DNA from: Clostridia bacterium
GTDB lineage: Bacteria; Bacillota; Clostridia; Oscillospirales; CAG-272
Length of the DNA stretch: 51,457 nucleotides
Direction of reading: 5' to 3'
Assembly: GCA_017462485.1 (NCBI GenBank)
Contig: JAFTRA010000034.1
Coordinates: 1 to 51,457, forward strand
A model generated the notes under the pieces. It had not been told where the DNA came from, did no database searches, and saw only the letters and a list, made by a program, of their open reading frames with translations. A program made the translations under genes and the position numbers. Below, in pieces: positions 25,250 through 33,554 of the stretch. The first letter of the stretch is position 1. Each line of letters starts with the position of its first letter.

Positions 25250-28200
25250 ATGAGAAAAAGACTTAAAAGCTTATTGCTTACGCTTCTTTTGGCGCTTGCC
25301 TGTTTATTTACGGCAACGTCGTGCGAAAACCTTGATATCGGAGCTTTGCTGGGCGGTGAAAGTGTCTCGCAAGGAATAACACTTGATAAAACCGAGCTTA
25401 CGTTGAAGGTCGGAGAGCTTTATCAGCTCAACGTCAGCGAGGTTTCTAGCGAAGAGGATTCTTCTAAAGATGCCGAGAAAGAATCTGGCAAAAAGCAGAA
25501 CGGTATGAAAAATCCCTTCAAGAAGGATGAAGCCGAGGACGTAGTCTATACCTGGGAGACGTCAAACGCTCTGGTTGCTACAGTTAAGGACGGTCTTGTT
25601 ACCGCAGTTGGCGAGGGCTTTGCCGTTGTAACCGTGCGCGCAGGCAAAGAAAGCTACGCTACCTGCACGGTAACCGTTATAGATGAGAGCAAGGTAAACG
25701 TTTCGGTTACCGAGGTCAAGCTCAACAAAACCGAGTTAACCCTCTGCATTGGTAAGAGTGAAACGCTTACGGTAGAAGTAGTTCCCGAAAACGCAACTAT
25801 AAAGGATATAACCTGGTATTCCTCGAATACCGACGTTGTTACCGTTGAAAACGGCGTTTTAACAGCGGTAGGCGGCGGAAAAGCCTCCGTTATGGCTTCA
25901 AGCGTAAACGGAAAATACGCAAAGTGCGAGGTTACGGTTAATTACAGTCACGTTCCGAACGAAGCCGTAAAGGAAAATGAAAAGGCTGCAAGCTGTACCG
26001 AGGACGGCTCTTACGACCTCGTATCATACTGTAAAACCTGCGGTGAGCTTGTAAATAAAGAAAGCGTTACGGTAACAGCTCCCGGTCATACTCCTCTCGA
26101 AGCGGTAAAAGAGAATGAAAAGGCTGCAAGCTGCACTGAGAAAGGCTCTTACGACCTCGTATCATATTGCGACGTATGCGGCGAGGAAATTTCAAGAGCT
26201 ACTGAAACCGTTCCAACGGTCGCCCACAATTACGTTGAAGGAAAGTGCGACTCTTGCGGTAAAGAGGAACTCAAAGCAAGCGAAGGTCTTTCATATACAT
26301 TAAGCAACTACAAAACGTATTATATCGTTTCGGGCATAGGAACCTGCACAGATACGGATATTGTTATTCCCGAAAAATATAATGGTTACCCTGTTACGAC
26401 GATTGGGGTGCAAGCGTTCTACGGGGCTAACATAACAAGCGTAACCATTCCCGATAGCGTTACTTCTATTGGTGATGATGCGTTCTCTTATTGCACAAGC
26501 CTTACAAGTATAACTATTCCAGATAGCGTAACTTCAATAGGTATTTGTGCATTCCGCGGCTGCACGGGACTTACTCAAGTAATAGTCGGAAGCAATGTTA
26601 CCGAAATTGACGATGTAGCTTTTCATAATTGCACTGCTCTCAGAAGCGTATATTATATGGGAAGTGCGGAGAATTGGAAAAACGTTTCAGCCGAAAGCGC
26701 AGGGGCTTATTTCACAAACTCCTTGCATTACTATTACAGCGAGAGCGAGCCTACCGTAAAGGGATATTTCTGGCGTTATGATGAAAACGGAAACGTTGCA
26801 GTTTGGGAAAACGCTCTCCCTGAGATTTCTGTAGGAAGCGAAGGTCTTGAATATACGCTGGATGAGTATGGCGCATATTATGTGCTTACAGGTATCGGCA
26901 CGTGTACCGATACGGATATCGTTATCGCTGACAGATACGACGGATTGCCCGTTAAAGAGATTCAATGGGGCGCGTTCATGGATTGCACCGATATTGTAAG
27001 CGTAAAAATCGGAAATAACGTTACCAGCATTGGCTCCTCTGCCTTCGAAAATTGCTCCAGCCTCAAAAGCGTTATTATTCCCGATAGCGTTACATACATT
27101 GAGCTCTACGCCTTTTCGGGATTAGACGTCGTATATTACCGAGGAACTCCGGCAGATTGGAATAATATACGCGACCTAGTTGACGTTCCCGATGGCCATA
27201 TCAGCGATTTGGATACTATAATATCTTGTTACTTCTATAGCGAAAATCAACCCGTTGAGATTGGTAACTTCTGGCATTATGATGAAAACGGCGAGATTGC
27301 TATATGGGATATAGCAGAAGCTTCCGATGTTGAGAATGGAAGCAAGGGACTTTCTTATGCGTTGAGTGAGGACGGCACGTACTACATAGTTTTCGGTATT
27401 GGAGTCTGCACAGATACAAACGTTGTAATTCCCAATATTTATAAGGGATTGCCCGTTAAACAAATCGGATACTATGCCTTTAATAAAGCAAGTGAAATCA
27501 AGAGCGTTACTCTTCCGGAAGGTATTACGATAATTGAAGGAGATGCATTCTTTGGTTGCACAGCTCTTACCAATATAAATATCCCTGCCAGCGTTACTTA
27601 TATCAGCAGTAGTGCGTTTAACGGTTGCAATTCTCTTACAAGTATAACCGTATCCGCAGACAATGAAAACTACAAGGATATAGACGGAAACCTCTATACG
27701 AAAGACGGCAAAACTCTTCTAAGGTATGCAACCGGTAAAGAGGATACCCATTTTGCTATTCCCGACGGTGTTACAACTATTTATCCCTATGCTTTCTACA
27801 ACCACTCGCTTACAAGCATAGTTATTCCTACCAGTCTTGTCAATATTTATATGGAGGGATTCTGCTATAGCTACGGAGATGATGGCATAGTATATTACTC
27901 CGGTACAGAAGAGAAATGGAATAATATCGAGATAGACTCTTATGAAAACTATTGGGTAGAAGAAGCAACGATATATTTCTACAGCGAAACCGAGCCTACC
28001 GAAGAGGATAACTTCTGGCACTACGACGAAAACGGTGAGGTTGCAATTTGGGGAGTTTTAGAGACTCCCGAGGATGAAAATGCAAGCAAAGGTCTTGAAT
28101 ATACCTTAAGCGATGACGGAACGTATTATATAGTTTCCGGAATCGGAACTTGCACTGATACGGATGTTGTTATTCCCGAAGAGTACGAGGGACTGCCTGT

Positions 28201-29848
28201 TAAAGAAATTGGTAACTATGCGTTCTACTATTGCACGAGCCTTACGAGTGTAACAATCCCCGATAGCGTTACTTCTATTGGTGACGGTGCGTTCGAGAGT
28301 TGCACAAGCCTTACAAGCGTAATAATTGGAAATAGCGTTACATCTATTGGTAACTATGCGTTCGCATATTGCAGAAGCCTTACGAGCGTAACAATCCCAG
28401 ATAGCGTTACTTCCATTGGTGATGATGCGTTCTACTATTGCACGAGCCTTACGAGTGTAACAATCCCCGATAGCGTTACTTCTATTGGTGACGGTGCGTT
28501 CGATAGTTGCACGAGCCTTACAAGCGTAATAATTGGAAATAGCGTTACTTATATTGGTTCTTCTGCGTTCTCCCGTTGCACGAGCCTTGCAAGCATAATA
28601 ATCCCAAATAGCGTTACTTATATTGGTTCTTCTGCGTTCTCCCGTTGCACGAGCCTTACAAGCATAATAATTTCCGATAGCGTTACTTCCATTGGTGATA
28701 ATGCGTTCTTCCATTGCTACAAACTTGTGGAAATATATAATCTTTCGAGTTTGACCATAACGGCAGGTTCTTCTGATTACGGATACGTAGGATACTATGC
28801 TCTTAACGTATATACGAATACCGAAGAACAAAAGAAAACATTTGAAACAGAGGACGGTTACATATTCTATGAAGATGGCGATGTTCGTTATCTTTTAGGA
28901 TATAAGGGCGATAAAGTCGAATTAACTTTTCCTAAAGACTGTAACGGTAAGAATTATGCGATTTATGAGTATGCTTTCTATGAAAACAATAAAATTACAA
29001 AGGTAATCATTCCAAATAGCGTTACTTCTATTGGTAACTATGCGTTCTACGATTGCTCGAGCCTTACAAGCATAACAATTGGAAACAGCGTTACAGATAT
29101 TGGTCATTCTGCGTTCTGTCGTTGCTACAAACTTGTGGAAATATATAATCTTTCGAGTTTGACCATAACGGCAGGTTCTTCTAATTACGGATACGTAGGA
29201 TGCTATGCTCTTAACGTATATACGAATACCGAAGGACAAAAGAAAACATTTGAAACAGAGGACGGTTACATATTCTATGAAGATGGCGATGTTCGTTATC
29301 TTTTAAGATATAAGGGCGATAAAGTCGAATTAACTCTTCCTAAAGACTGTAACGGTAAGAATTATGCGATTTATAAGTATGCTTTCTATGAAAACAACAA
29401 AATTATAAAGGTAATCATTCCGAATAGCGTTACTTCTATTGGTGGTTCTGCGTTCGAAGATTGCACGAGCCTTACAAGTGTAACGCTTGGTAATAGCGTT
29501 ACTTCTATTGGTGACGGTGCGTTCGCATATTGCACGAGCCTTACAAGCATAATAATCCCCGATAGCGTTACTTCTATTGGTAACTCTGCGTTCGAGAGTT
29601 GCACGAGCCTTACAAGCATAATAATCCCCGATAGCGTTACTTCTATTGGTAACTCTGCGTTCGAGAGTTGCACGAGCCTTACAAGCGTATATTACAACGG
29701 TACGGCAGAAGCGTGGAATAATATTGAAATAGGATATAACAATTATTATTTATCTTACGCTACTCGTTATTATTACAGCGAAAGTGAGCCCACTGAAGAG
29801 GGTAACTTCTGGCACTACGACGAAAACGGCGAGGTTGCCGTTTGGTAA
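25250..29848 (+). CDS. Large modular BspA-like leucine-rich-repeat surface lipoprotein
   Basis: 1532 residues, exported. The signal peptide ends at a lipobox Cys (TATSC, about 26). Two bacterial Ig-like (Big_2) domains follow (about 42-145 and 150-235), the first with a charged insertion of about 30 residues. Two Cys-containing repeats (AVKENEKAASCTE..GSYDLVSYC..CG) come next. Then four modules of the form GLxYTL...GIGTCTDTxIVIP..Y.GLPV...I, leucine-rich repeats, FWHYDENGE.A.W begin near 26280, 26830, 27335 and 28080. The start at 25250 follows AAGGATGG; an ATG at 25238 is part of that site. No sorting signal or C-terminal anchor. Likely an adhesin, by family. Internal duplications make it a recombination hotspot. 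Confidence 0.87.
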   Translation: MRKRLKSLLLTLLLALACLFTATSCENLDIGALLGGESVSQGITLDKTELTLKVGELYQLNVSEVSSEEDSSKDAEKESGKKQNGMKNPFKKDEAEDVVYTWETSNALVATVKDGLVTAVGEGFAVVTVRAGKESYATCTVTVIDESKVNVSVTEVKLNKTELTLCIGKSETLTVEVVPENATIKDITWYSSNTDVVTVENGVLTAVGGGKASVMASSVNGKYAKCEVTVNYSHVPNEAVKENEKAASCTEDGSYDLVSYCKTCGELVNKESVTVTAPGHTPLEAVKENEKAASCTEKGSYDLVSYCDVCGEEISRATETVPTVAHNYVEGKCDSCGKEELKASEGLSYTLSNYKTYYIVSGIGTCTDTDIVIPEKYNGYPVTTIGVQAFYGANITSVTIPDSVTSIGDDAFSYCTSLTSITIPDSVTSIGICAFRGCTGLTQVIVGSNVTEIDDVAFHNCTALRSVYYMGSAENWKNVSAESAGAYFTNSLHYYYSESEPTVKGYFWRYDENGNVAVWENALPEISVGSEGLEYTLDEYGAYYVLTGIGTCTDTDIVIADRYDGLPVKEIQWGAFMDCTDIVSVKIGNNVTSIGSSAFENCSSLKSVIIPDSVTYIELYAFSGLDVVYYRGTPADWNNIRDLVDVPDGHISDLDTIISCYFYSENQPVEIGNFWHYDENGEIAIWDIAEASDVENGSKGLSYALSEDGTYYIVFGIGVCTDTNVVIPNIYKGLPVKQIGYYAFNKASEIKSVTLPEGITIIEGDAFFGCTALTNINIPASVTYISSSAFNGCNSLTSITVSADNENYKDIDGNLYTKDGKTLLRYATGKEDTHFAIPDGVTTIYPYAFYNHSLTSIVIPTSLVNIYMEGFCYSYGDDGIVYYSGTEEKWNNIEIDSYENYWVEEATIYFYSETEPTEEDNFWHYDENGEVAIWGVLETPEDENASKGLEYTLSDDGTYYIVSGIGTCTDTDVVIPEEYEGLPVKEIGNYAFYYCTSLTSVTIPDSVTSIGDGAFESCTSLTSVIIGNSVTSIGNYAFAYCRSLTSVTIPDSVTSIGDDAFYYCTSLTSVTIPDSVTSIGDGAFDSCTSLTSVIIGNSVTYIGSSAFSRCTSLASIIIPNSVTYIGSSAFSRCTSLTSIIISDSVTSIGDNAFFHCYKLVEIYNLSSLTITAGSSDYGYVGYYALNVYTNTEEQKKTFETEDGYIFYEDGDVRYLLGYKGDKVELTFPKDCNGKNYAIYEYAFYENNKITKVIIPNSVTSIGNYAFYDCSSLTSITIGNSVTDIGHSAFCRCYKLVEIYNLSSLTITAGSSNYGYVGCYALNVYTNTEGQKKTFETEDGYIFYEDGDVRYLLRYKGDKVELTLPKDCNGKNYAIYKYAFYENNKIIKVIIPNSVTSIGGSAFEDCTSLTSVTLGNSVTSIGDGAFAYCTSLTSIIIPDSVTSIGNSAFESCTSLTSIIIPDSVTSIGNSAFESCTSLTSVYYNGTAEAWNNIEIGYNNYYLSYATRYYYSESEPTEEGNFWHYDENGEVAVW
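28714..29448 (+). repeat. Internal direct duplication in the BspA-like gene
   Basis: A segment of about 330 bases starting at 28714 (TTGCTACAAACTTGTGGA) is repeated almost unchanged at 29122, an offset of 408 bases or 136 codons. Both copies encode CYKLVEIYNLSSLTITAGSS and the YIFYEDGDVRYLL stretch. Shorter 69-base leucine-rich-repeat units are repeated many times on both sides, and the last two units (from about 29567) are almost identical. Confidence 0.85.
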
Positions 29849-29916
29849 GAAATACTTTGAATTAAAACAAATTTAACTAAATCAAGTTAGATTTTAAAAA
29901 ACTAAACAACTAAAAA

Positions 29917-29962
29917 GAAGCAGGATAGAAAAAAGATTTCGGTCTTAATTCTACCCTGCTTC
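29917..29962. terminator. Terminator hairpin, copy 1 (left of the AbiE cassette)
   Basis: A 14-position stem (one mismatch) GAAGCAGGATAGAA with TTCTACCCTGCTTC. It shares 42 of 44 bases, including 36 consecutive identical ones, with the hairpin at 31611-31656. Its T tail is poor on the plus strand, so it may also serve as an RNA end structure. Confidence 0.7.
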
Positions 29963-29981
29963 ATTATTTTCATAAAACCGG

Positions 29982-30010
29982 TTGACAAAATGCTATTTTA
30001 GGGGTATAAT
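29982..30010 (+). promoter_or_regulatory. Sigma-A promoter of the AbiE-type operon
   Basis: TTGACA (29982-29987), 17 nt, TATAAT (30005-30010). The leader to the antitoxin start is about 60 nt. Confidence 0.8.
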
Positions 30011-30075
30011 AATAGTGAATATTTAAGATTTGTTCTTCAAAACTATCTAATTTGCAAAAATGGAGGTGTATTCAA

Positions 30076-30708
30076 ATGTTAATAAGCAGGTTGGAAAAAC
30101 GTTTTGGATACAATAAACCGATATTTACAGAAGATATTTTTGACTGCATGAAGGACTATTCTCGTCAAAGAATATATCAGTTTATTGCCGAGGCTATCAA
30201 AAAGGAAACGCTTGTACGTTATGATACCGGCGTATATTATTTACCTACGGAAACAGAGTTTGGACGTTCTGTATTAACGGTTAATGAGGTCGTAAATAGA
30301 AAATATATCAGCGATAACGGAGAAATATTCGGTATTTACGGAAAATATGTCATTGAGTTAAACTTCTTGTTGAGTTATCAAGTTCCTAATACAATTGAGG
30401 TTATTACAAACAAAGAGTCGAGAGACGTACGGGAAATAGAGATCAGAGGACGCAAGGTTATTTTACGCAAATCACGTTTGCCGATTACAAAAGAAAACGA
30501 AAGCGCCTATACTCTTATGGAGTTGTTTAACGGTATTGATATCAGACAATACCGAGAGGATTCAATGGTAAGAGAAAGCATAAGCGATTATATAAAGGAA
30601 AAGAAAATCAACAGCGAAGCAATTTATAGTTTGGCAAGTTCTTTTCCTGCAAGAACAATGAAAAATTTAGCAACAAGTGGAGTATTATATGAAATTGCAC
30701 AACAATAA
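30076..30708 (+). CDS. AbiEi-type antitoxin / transcriptional regulator (DUF6088-like)
   Basis: 210 residues, cytoplasmic. The N-terminal winged-helix region (residues 1-60, PIFTEDIFDCMKDYSRQRIYQFI) is followed by a stretch resembling the AbiEi C-terminal domain (GIYGKYVIELNFLLSYQVPN, then VREIEIRGRKVILRKSR). In AbiE systems this partner binds inverted repeats in its own promoter and neutralises the toxin without a stable complex (type IV). ATG at 30076 after GGAGGTG with seven-base spacing. The stop lies 20 bases inside the toxin gene. Identification rests mainly on fold outline and on the toxin next to it. Confidence 0.8.
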   Translation: MLISRLEKRFGYNKPIFTEDIFDCMKDYSRQRIYQFIAEAIKKETLVRYDTGVYYLPTETEFGRSVLTVNEVVNRKYISDNGEIFGIYGKYVIELNFLLSYQVPNTIEVITNKESRDVREIEIRGRKVILRKSRLPITKENESAYTLMELFNGIDIRQYREDSMVRESISDYIKEKKINSEAIYSLASSFPARTMKNLATSGVLYEIAQQ

Positions 30709-31597
30709 AGACGCCTTTGAAAGATTGATTAGATTGGTGAGTGACTATTACAAAATCGATCCTGCTCTTGTAGAAAAGGATTATTTTGTAACCTTGCTTT
30801 TAAAGGAACTTGCCGCAAGAGTTCCTAGTCTTTTATTTAAAGGCGGTACGTCACTTTCAAAATGCCATAAAATAATAGATAGATTTTCAGAAGATATTGA
30901 CCTAACACTTGACGAAAATCATCAGACACAGGGACAGAAAAAGCAGATGAAAGCCGAGCTTGTGGAGGCTTGCGAAACGCTCGGTTTGCATTTGACTAAC
31001 TTTGAAGAAATAAGGAGCAGACGAGACTATAACTGCTATAAAATTGAATATCCGATTCAACACCTGTCAGTAAGTATAAAACCTTTGTTATTAGTTGAAA
31101 CAACATATATAACGAAAGCATATCCGAGCGAGTTACGACCGGCAACATCAATAATTTACGATTATTTGAAAGAAATGGGAAACGACACAGCTATTGAAAA
31201 ATACGAATTGCAGCCGTTTGAGATTCGGGTACAAACGCTTGACAGAACCTTGGTTGATAAGGTATTTGCCGTTTGCGATTATCTTGTTGGAGAACGAATT
31301 GAAAGAAATTCAAGACATATTTACGACCTTGCGCGTTTGCTTACAAGAGTAAATCTTGACGAAAAATTAAAGGAGTTAGTTAAAGACGTCCGCGCTGACA
31401 GAAAACCGCACGCGCTCTGCTACTCTGCGCAAGACGATGCAAACGTTCCTGGAATGCTTGCGGAAATTGTCAAATCCGGCATTTACAAAGAAGATTATGA
31501 GACGATAACAAGAATTATGATGTTCAAATATCTGCCTTACGAAGAAGCTATAAAAGCATTGGAAACAATTATCGCAAGCGGTGTATTTGAGAAATAA
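30689..31597 (+). CDS. AbiEii-type nucleotidyltransferase toxin
   Basis: 302 residues of the AbiEii/COG2253 family, nucleotidyltransferases that arrest growth (related MenT/AbiEii enzymes add nucleotides to tRNA 3' ends or use GTP). Motif I is KGGTSLSKCHKII (51-63), and the metal-binding aspartates are in SEDIDLTLDE (Asp69, Asp71). Later family features are VEKDYFVTLLLKEL near the start and RHIYDLARLL near residue 210. The start at 30689 has GTGGAG six bases upstream and lies inside the antitoxin gene, giving coupled translation. Such pairs act in phage abortive infection and plasmid maintenance. Confidence 0.88.
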   Translation: MKLHNNKDAFERLIRLVSDYYKIDPALVEKDYFVTLLLKELAARVPSLLFKGGTSLSKCHKIIDRFSEDIDLTLDENHQTQGQKKQMKAELVEACETLGLHLTNFEEIRSRRDYNCYKIEYPIQHLSVSIKPLLLVETTYITKAYPSELRPATSIIYDYLKEMGNDTAIEKYELQPFEIRVQTLDRTLVDKVFAVCDYLVGERIERNSRHIYDLARLLTRVNLDEKLKELVKDVRADRKPHALCYSAQDDANVPGMLAEIVKSGIYKEDYETITRIMMFKYLPYEEAIKALETIIASGVFEK

Positions 31598-31610
31598 AAG
31601 CTTAATAGAA

Positions 31611-31656
31611 AAAGCGGGGTAGAAAAAAGATTTCGGTCTTAATTCTACCCTGCTTT
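31611..31656 (+). terminator. Terminator hairpin, copy 2 (right of the AbiE cassette)
   Basis: Perfect stem, AAAGCGGGGTAGAA with TTCTACCCTGCTTT (one G-T pair), 14 bases after the toxin stop. It ends the AbiE transcript. Almost identical to copy 1 at 29917-29962. Confidence 0.75.
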
Positions 31657-31735
31657 AATGTTGATTTATTCTGTGCGTTTACGTTGCTTTGCACGTTTAA
31701 GATTCTTGACGAAATTAAAGTATTGACGTGAGTGA

Positions 31736-32665
31736 TTAAAGCTCTATTACCGTTTTTTTGGGGATAACGGTTTTCTTGCCGTTTATTTCTGCAAAGACGT
31801 CGGTATCGGTGGGATTTTCTACCGTATTTTCGGTAATTTTAAGCTCGTTTACGGCATCGCGGTATCCGAAGATATCCTCTACCGAGGCGTACCAGAATTC
31901 GCGCTCTCGGTTGCCGTATTTTTCGGCAAATTCTTCGAGAACGTTCCAGCAGTTTGCTCGCTCGTAGTCAATCGAGTGGAGTCCGAAGCAGAAGAATTTC
32001 AGTTCTCCGTCATCGGCAAAGTCCTCGTATTCCTTTGCCGCTTTTAAGAGGTCCTTGTGCGTAGCGTTATACGACCAATGCATCATATCGGTAGGTACAG
32101 CAAAGGCGGTGCTGCTTCCGAGCGCTCCCGTTTTTCTTACTGCGGTATAGCCGCATACGCTTTCGATATACTCAAGTATTCTTTCGTCTGCCTGCTCGCC
32201 GTAGGGCCATACAAAAGTGCTGACACTTCCCTCTCCGAACACCGCTTCAAGCTCGTTATGGCACTCGGAAATAAGACGGCAATAGGAATCGGTTTCGGCA
32301 ATATTTCGCCAGCCGGCAGGACTGTAATATCTATAAACGCCACTGACGTCGGTTCTGTAATTTTTCGTAACGTCTGCCACTTTAGAATCAAAAGGCTCGT
32401 TTGATACCTCGCGCGCCTTGTCGGGCGTCAAGGCAAACGGGTGAAGCTTACAGTGGTTTGAGATTCCAAAACCGTCGTAAAGCTCACGGTAAAACTCGGG
32501 AGTATATTCCTTAAGATTCGGAGCGCACAGGTTGAACGTTCCCTTTATCCCTTGGGGCTTTACTATATCTATGAACCTTTTATCCATAGGTATATTTCCG
32601 TCGTCTATGGTAAAGGTTATAGCCTTCGTTGTCCATGACGGATAAAAAATTTTGTTTATCTCCAT
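31736..32665 (-). CDS. Polysaccharide deacetylase (NodB homology) family protein
   Basis: 309 residues without a signal peptide. NodB-type motifs: catalytic TIDDG (Asp21, Asp22), GTFNL, the zinc-binding SNHCKLHP (His71, His75), then FVWPYGE. The family removes acetyl groups from N-acetylated sugars of wall or capsule polymers; a cytoplasmic member may act on a small substrate instead. Seven bases separate it from the upstream serine acetyltransferase gene, so both are in one operon. The C-terminal 60 residues (after GYRDAVNEL) look like a small beta domain. Confidence 0.82.
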   Translation of the reverse strand: MEINKIFYPSWTTKAITFTIDDGNIPMDKRFIDIVKPQGIKGTFNLCAPNLKEYTPEFYRELYDGFGISNHCKLHPFALTPDKAREVSNEPFDSKVADVTKNYRTDVSGVYRYYSPAGWRNIAETDSYCRLISECHNELEAVFGEGSVSTFVWPYGEQADERILEYIESVCGYTAVRKTGALGSSTAFAVPTDMMHWSYNATHKDLLKAAKEYEDFADDGELKFFCFGLHSIDYERANCWNVLEEFAEKYGNREREFWYASVEDIFGYRDAVNELKITENTVENPTDTDVFAEINGKKTVIPKKTVIEL

Positions 32666-32672
32666 TTTTATC

Positions 32673-33482
32673 TCACTTATTATAATATACTATTTCCCCG
32701 TCGGGAACCGAGCGAGTGAGCCAGACGTTACCGCCGATAACGCATCCGTCTCCTATCTTCGTGCTTCCGCCTAGAATCGTAGCGTTCGCGTAGATTATTA
32801 CGTTATTTCCAATATCAGGGTGACGCTTAATTCCCTTCACGGGATTGCCGTTTTCGTCAAGCTCGAAGCTCTTCGCTCCAAGCGTTACTCCCTGATAAAT
32901 TTTAACGTGATTGCCTATCGTAGTGGTTTCGCCTATTACTATACCCGTACCGTGATCTATGAAGAAATACTCGCCTATTTTGGCGCCTGCGTGAATGTCA
33001 ATACCCGTTTTCTCGTGGGCATATTCCGTCATAATTCGTGAAAGAATGGGTATTTTTCTTTCATAAAATTCGTGGGCAATTCTGTAAATAGCGATAGCGT
33101 AAAATCCCGGGTAAGTGAGCATTACCTCCTCTGGCGAGCTTGCCGCAGGGTCTCCCTCGTAAATCGCGAGGGCATCCTTCATAAGAGCTGCCTTTATATC
33201 GGGAATACTGTTTATAATAAGCTCCGCATTTTCGCCTGATGCTCCACGGTCGGCGCCTACGAAGCTATACGCTATTCTGATTTGATTTTCAAGCCTTAAA
33301 TAAAGCTCGGAGAGGCTTACACCTCCCTCTGCAGCTGATGGAAAATACATAGGAAAGCATACGTTCAGAATATCCGAAAGTATGGCTATCATTTCCGCCT
33401 TTGACGGTGGTATAACGTCACTTGCATTGCTTTCGGAAAGTCTTTTATAAACGCTTTCAAAATCGAGATTTCTATTGTTCAT
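32673..33482 (-). CDS. cysE: Serine O-acetyltransferase (CysE/EpsC type)
   Basis: 269 residues. An all-helical N-terminal half (1-150) precedes a left-handed beta-helix of hexapeptide repeats (about 155-255) with the CysE signatures [26 protein letters not shown] (catalytic His and Asp) and GVTLGAKSF, and a conserved [20 protein letters not shown]. It acetylates serine with acetyl-CoA in the first step of cysteine synthesis. The long N-terminal domain is of the EpsC/SatA kind. Whether cysteine or cell-wall metabolism is its main job is open, given the deacetylase downstream. Confidence 0.88.
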   Translation of the reverse strand: MNNRNLDFESVYKRLSESNASDVIPPSKAEMIAILSDILNVCFPMYFPSAAEGGVSLSELYLRLENQIRIAYSFVGADRGASGENAELIINSIPDIKAALMKDALAIYEGDPAASSPEEVMLTYPGFYAIAIYRIAHEFYERKIPILSRIMTEYAHEKTGIDIHAGAKIGEYFFIDHGTGIVIGETTTIGNHVKIYQGVTLGAKSFELDENGNPVKGIKRHPDIGNNVIIYANATILGGSTKIGDGCVIGGNVWLTRSVPDGEIVYYNK

Positions 33483-33511
33483 ATCCGGTCCTCGTTAATA
33501 GTTGTATAAAA

Positions 33512-33543
33512 TCTGCCTGCGCACTCACCGTTACGCAGGCAGA
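33512..33543 (-). terminator. Hairpin after the large secreted protein gene
   Basis: Perfect 10-bp stem TCTGCCTGCG (33512-33521) with CGCAGGCAGA (33534-33543). On the minus strand it is followed by TTTTAT, so it should end, at least in part, the transcript of the gene stopping at 33555. Confidence 0.7.
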
Positions 33544-33554
33544 CGTTTTATTTA

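Noticed and set aside
28106-28831. Long minus-strand frame with repeated residues opposite the BspA-like gene
   Set aside because: It mirrors the tandem repeats of the sense gene and has no ribosome site or domain.
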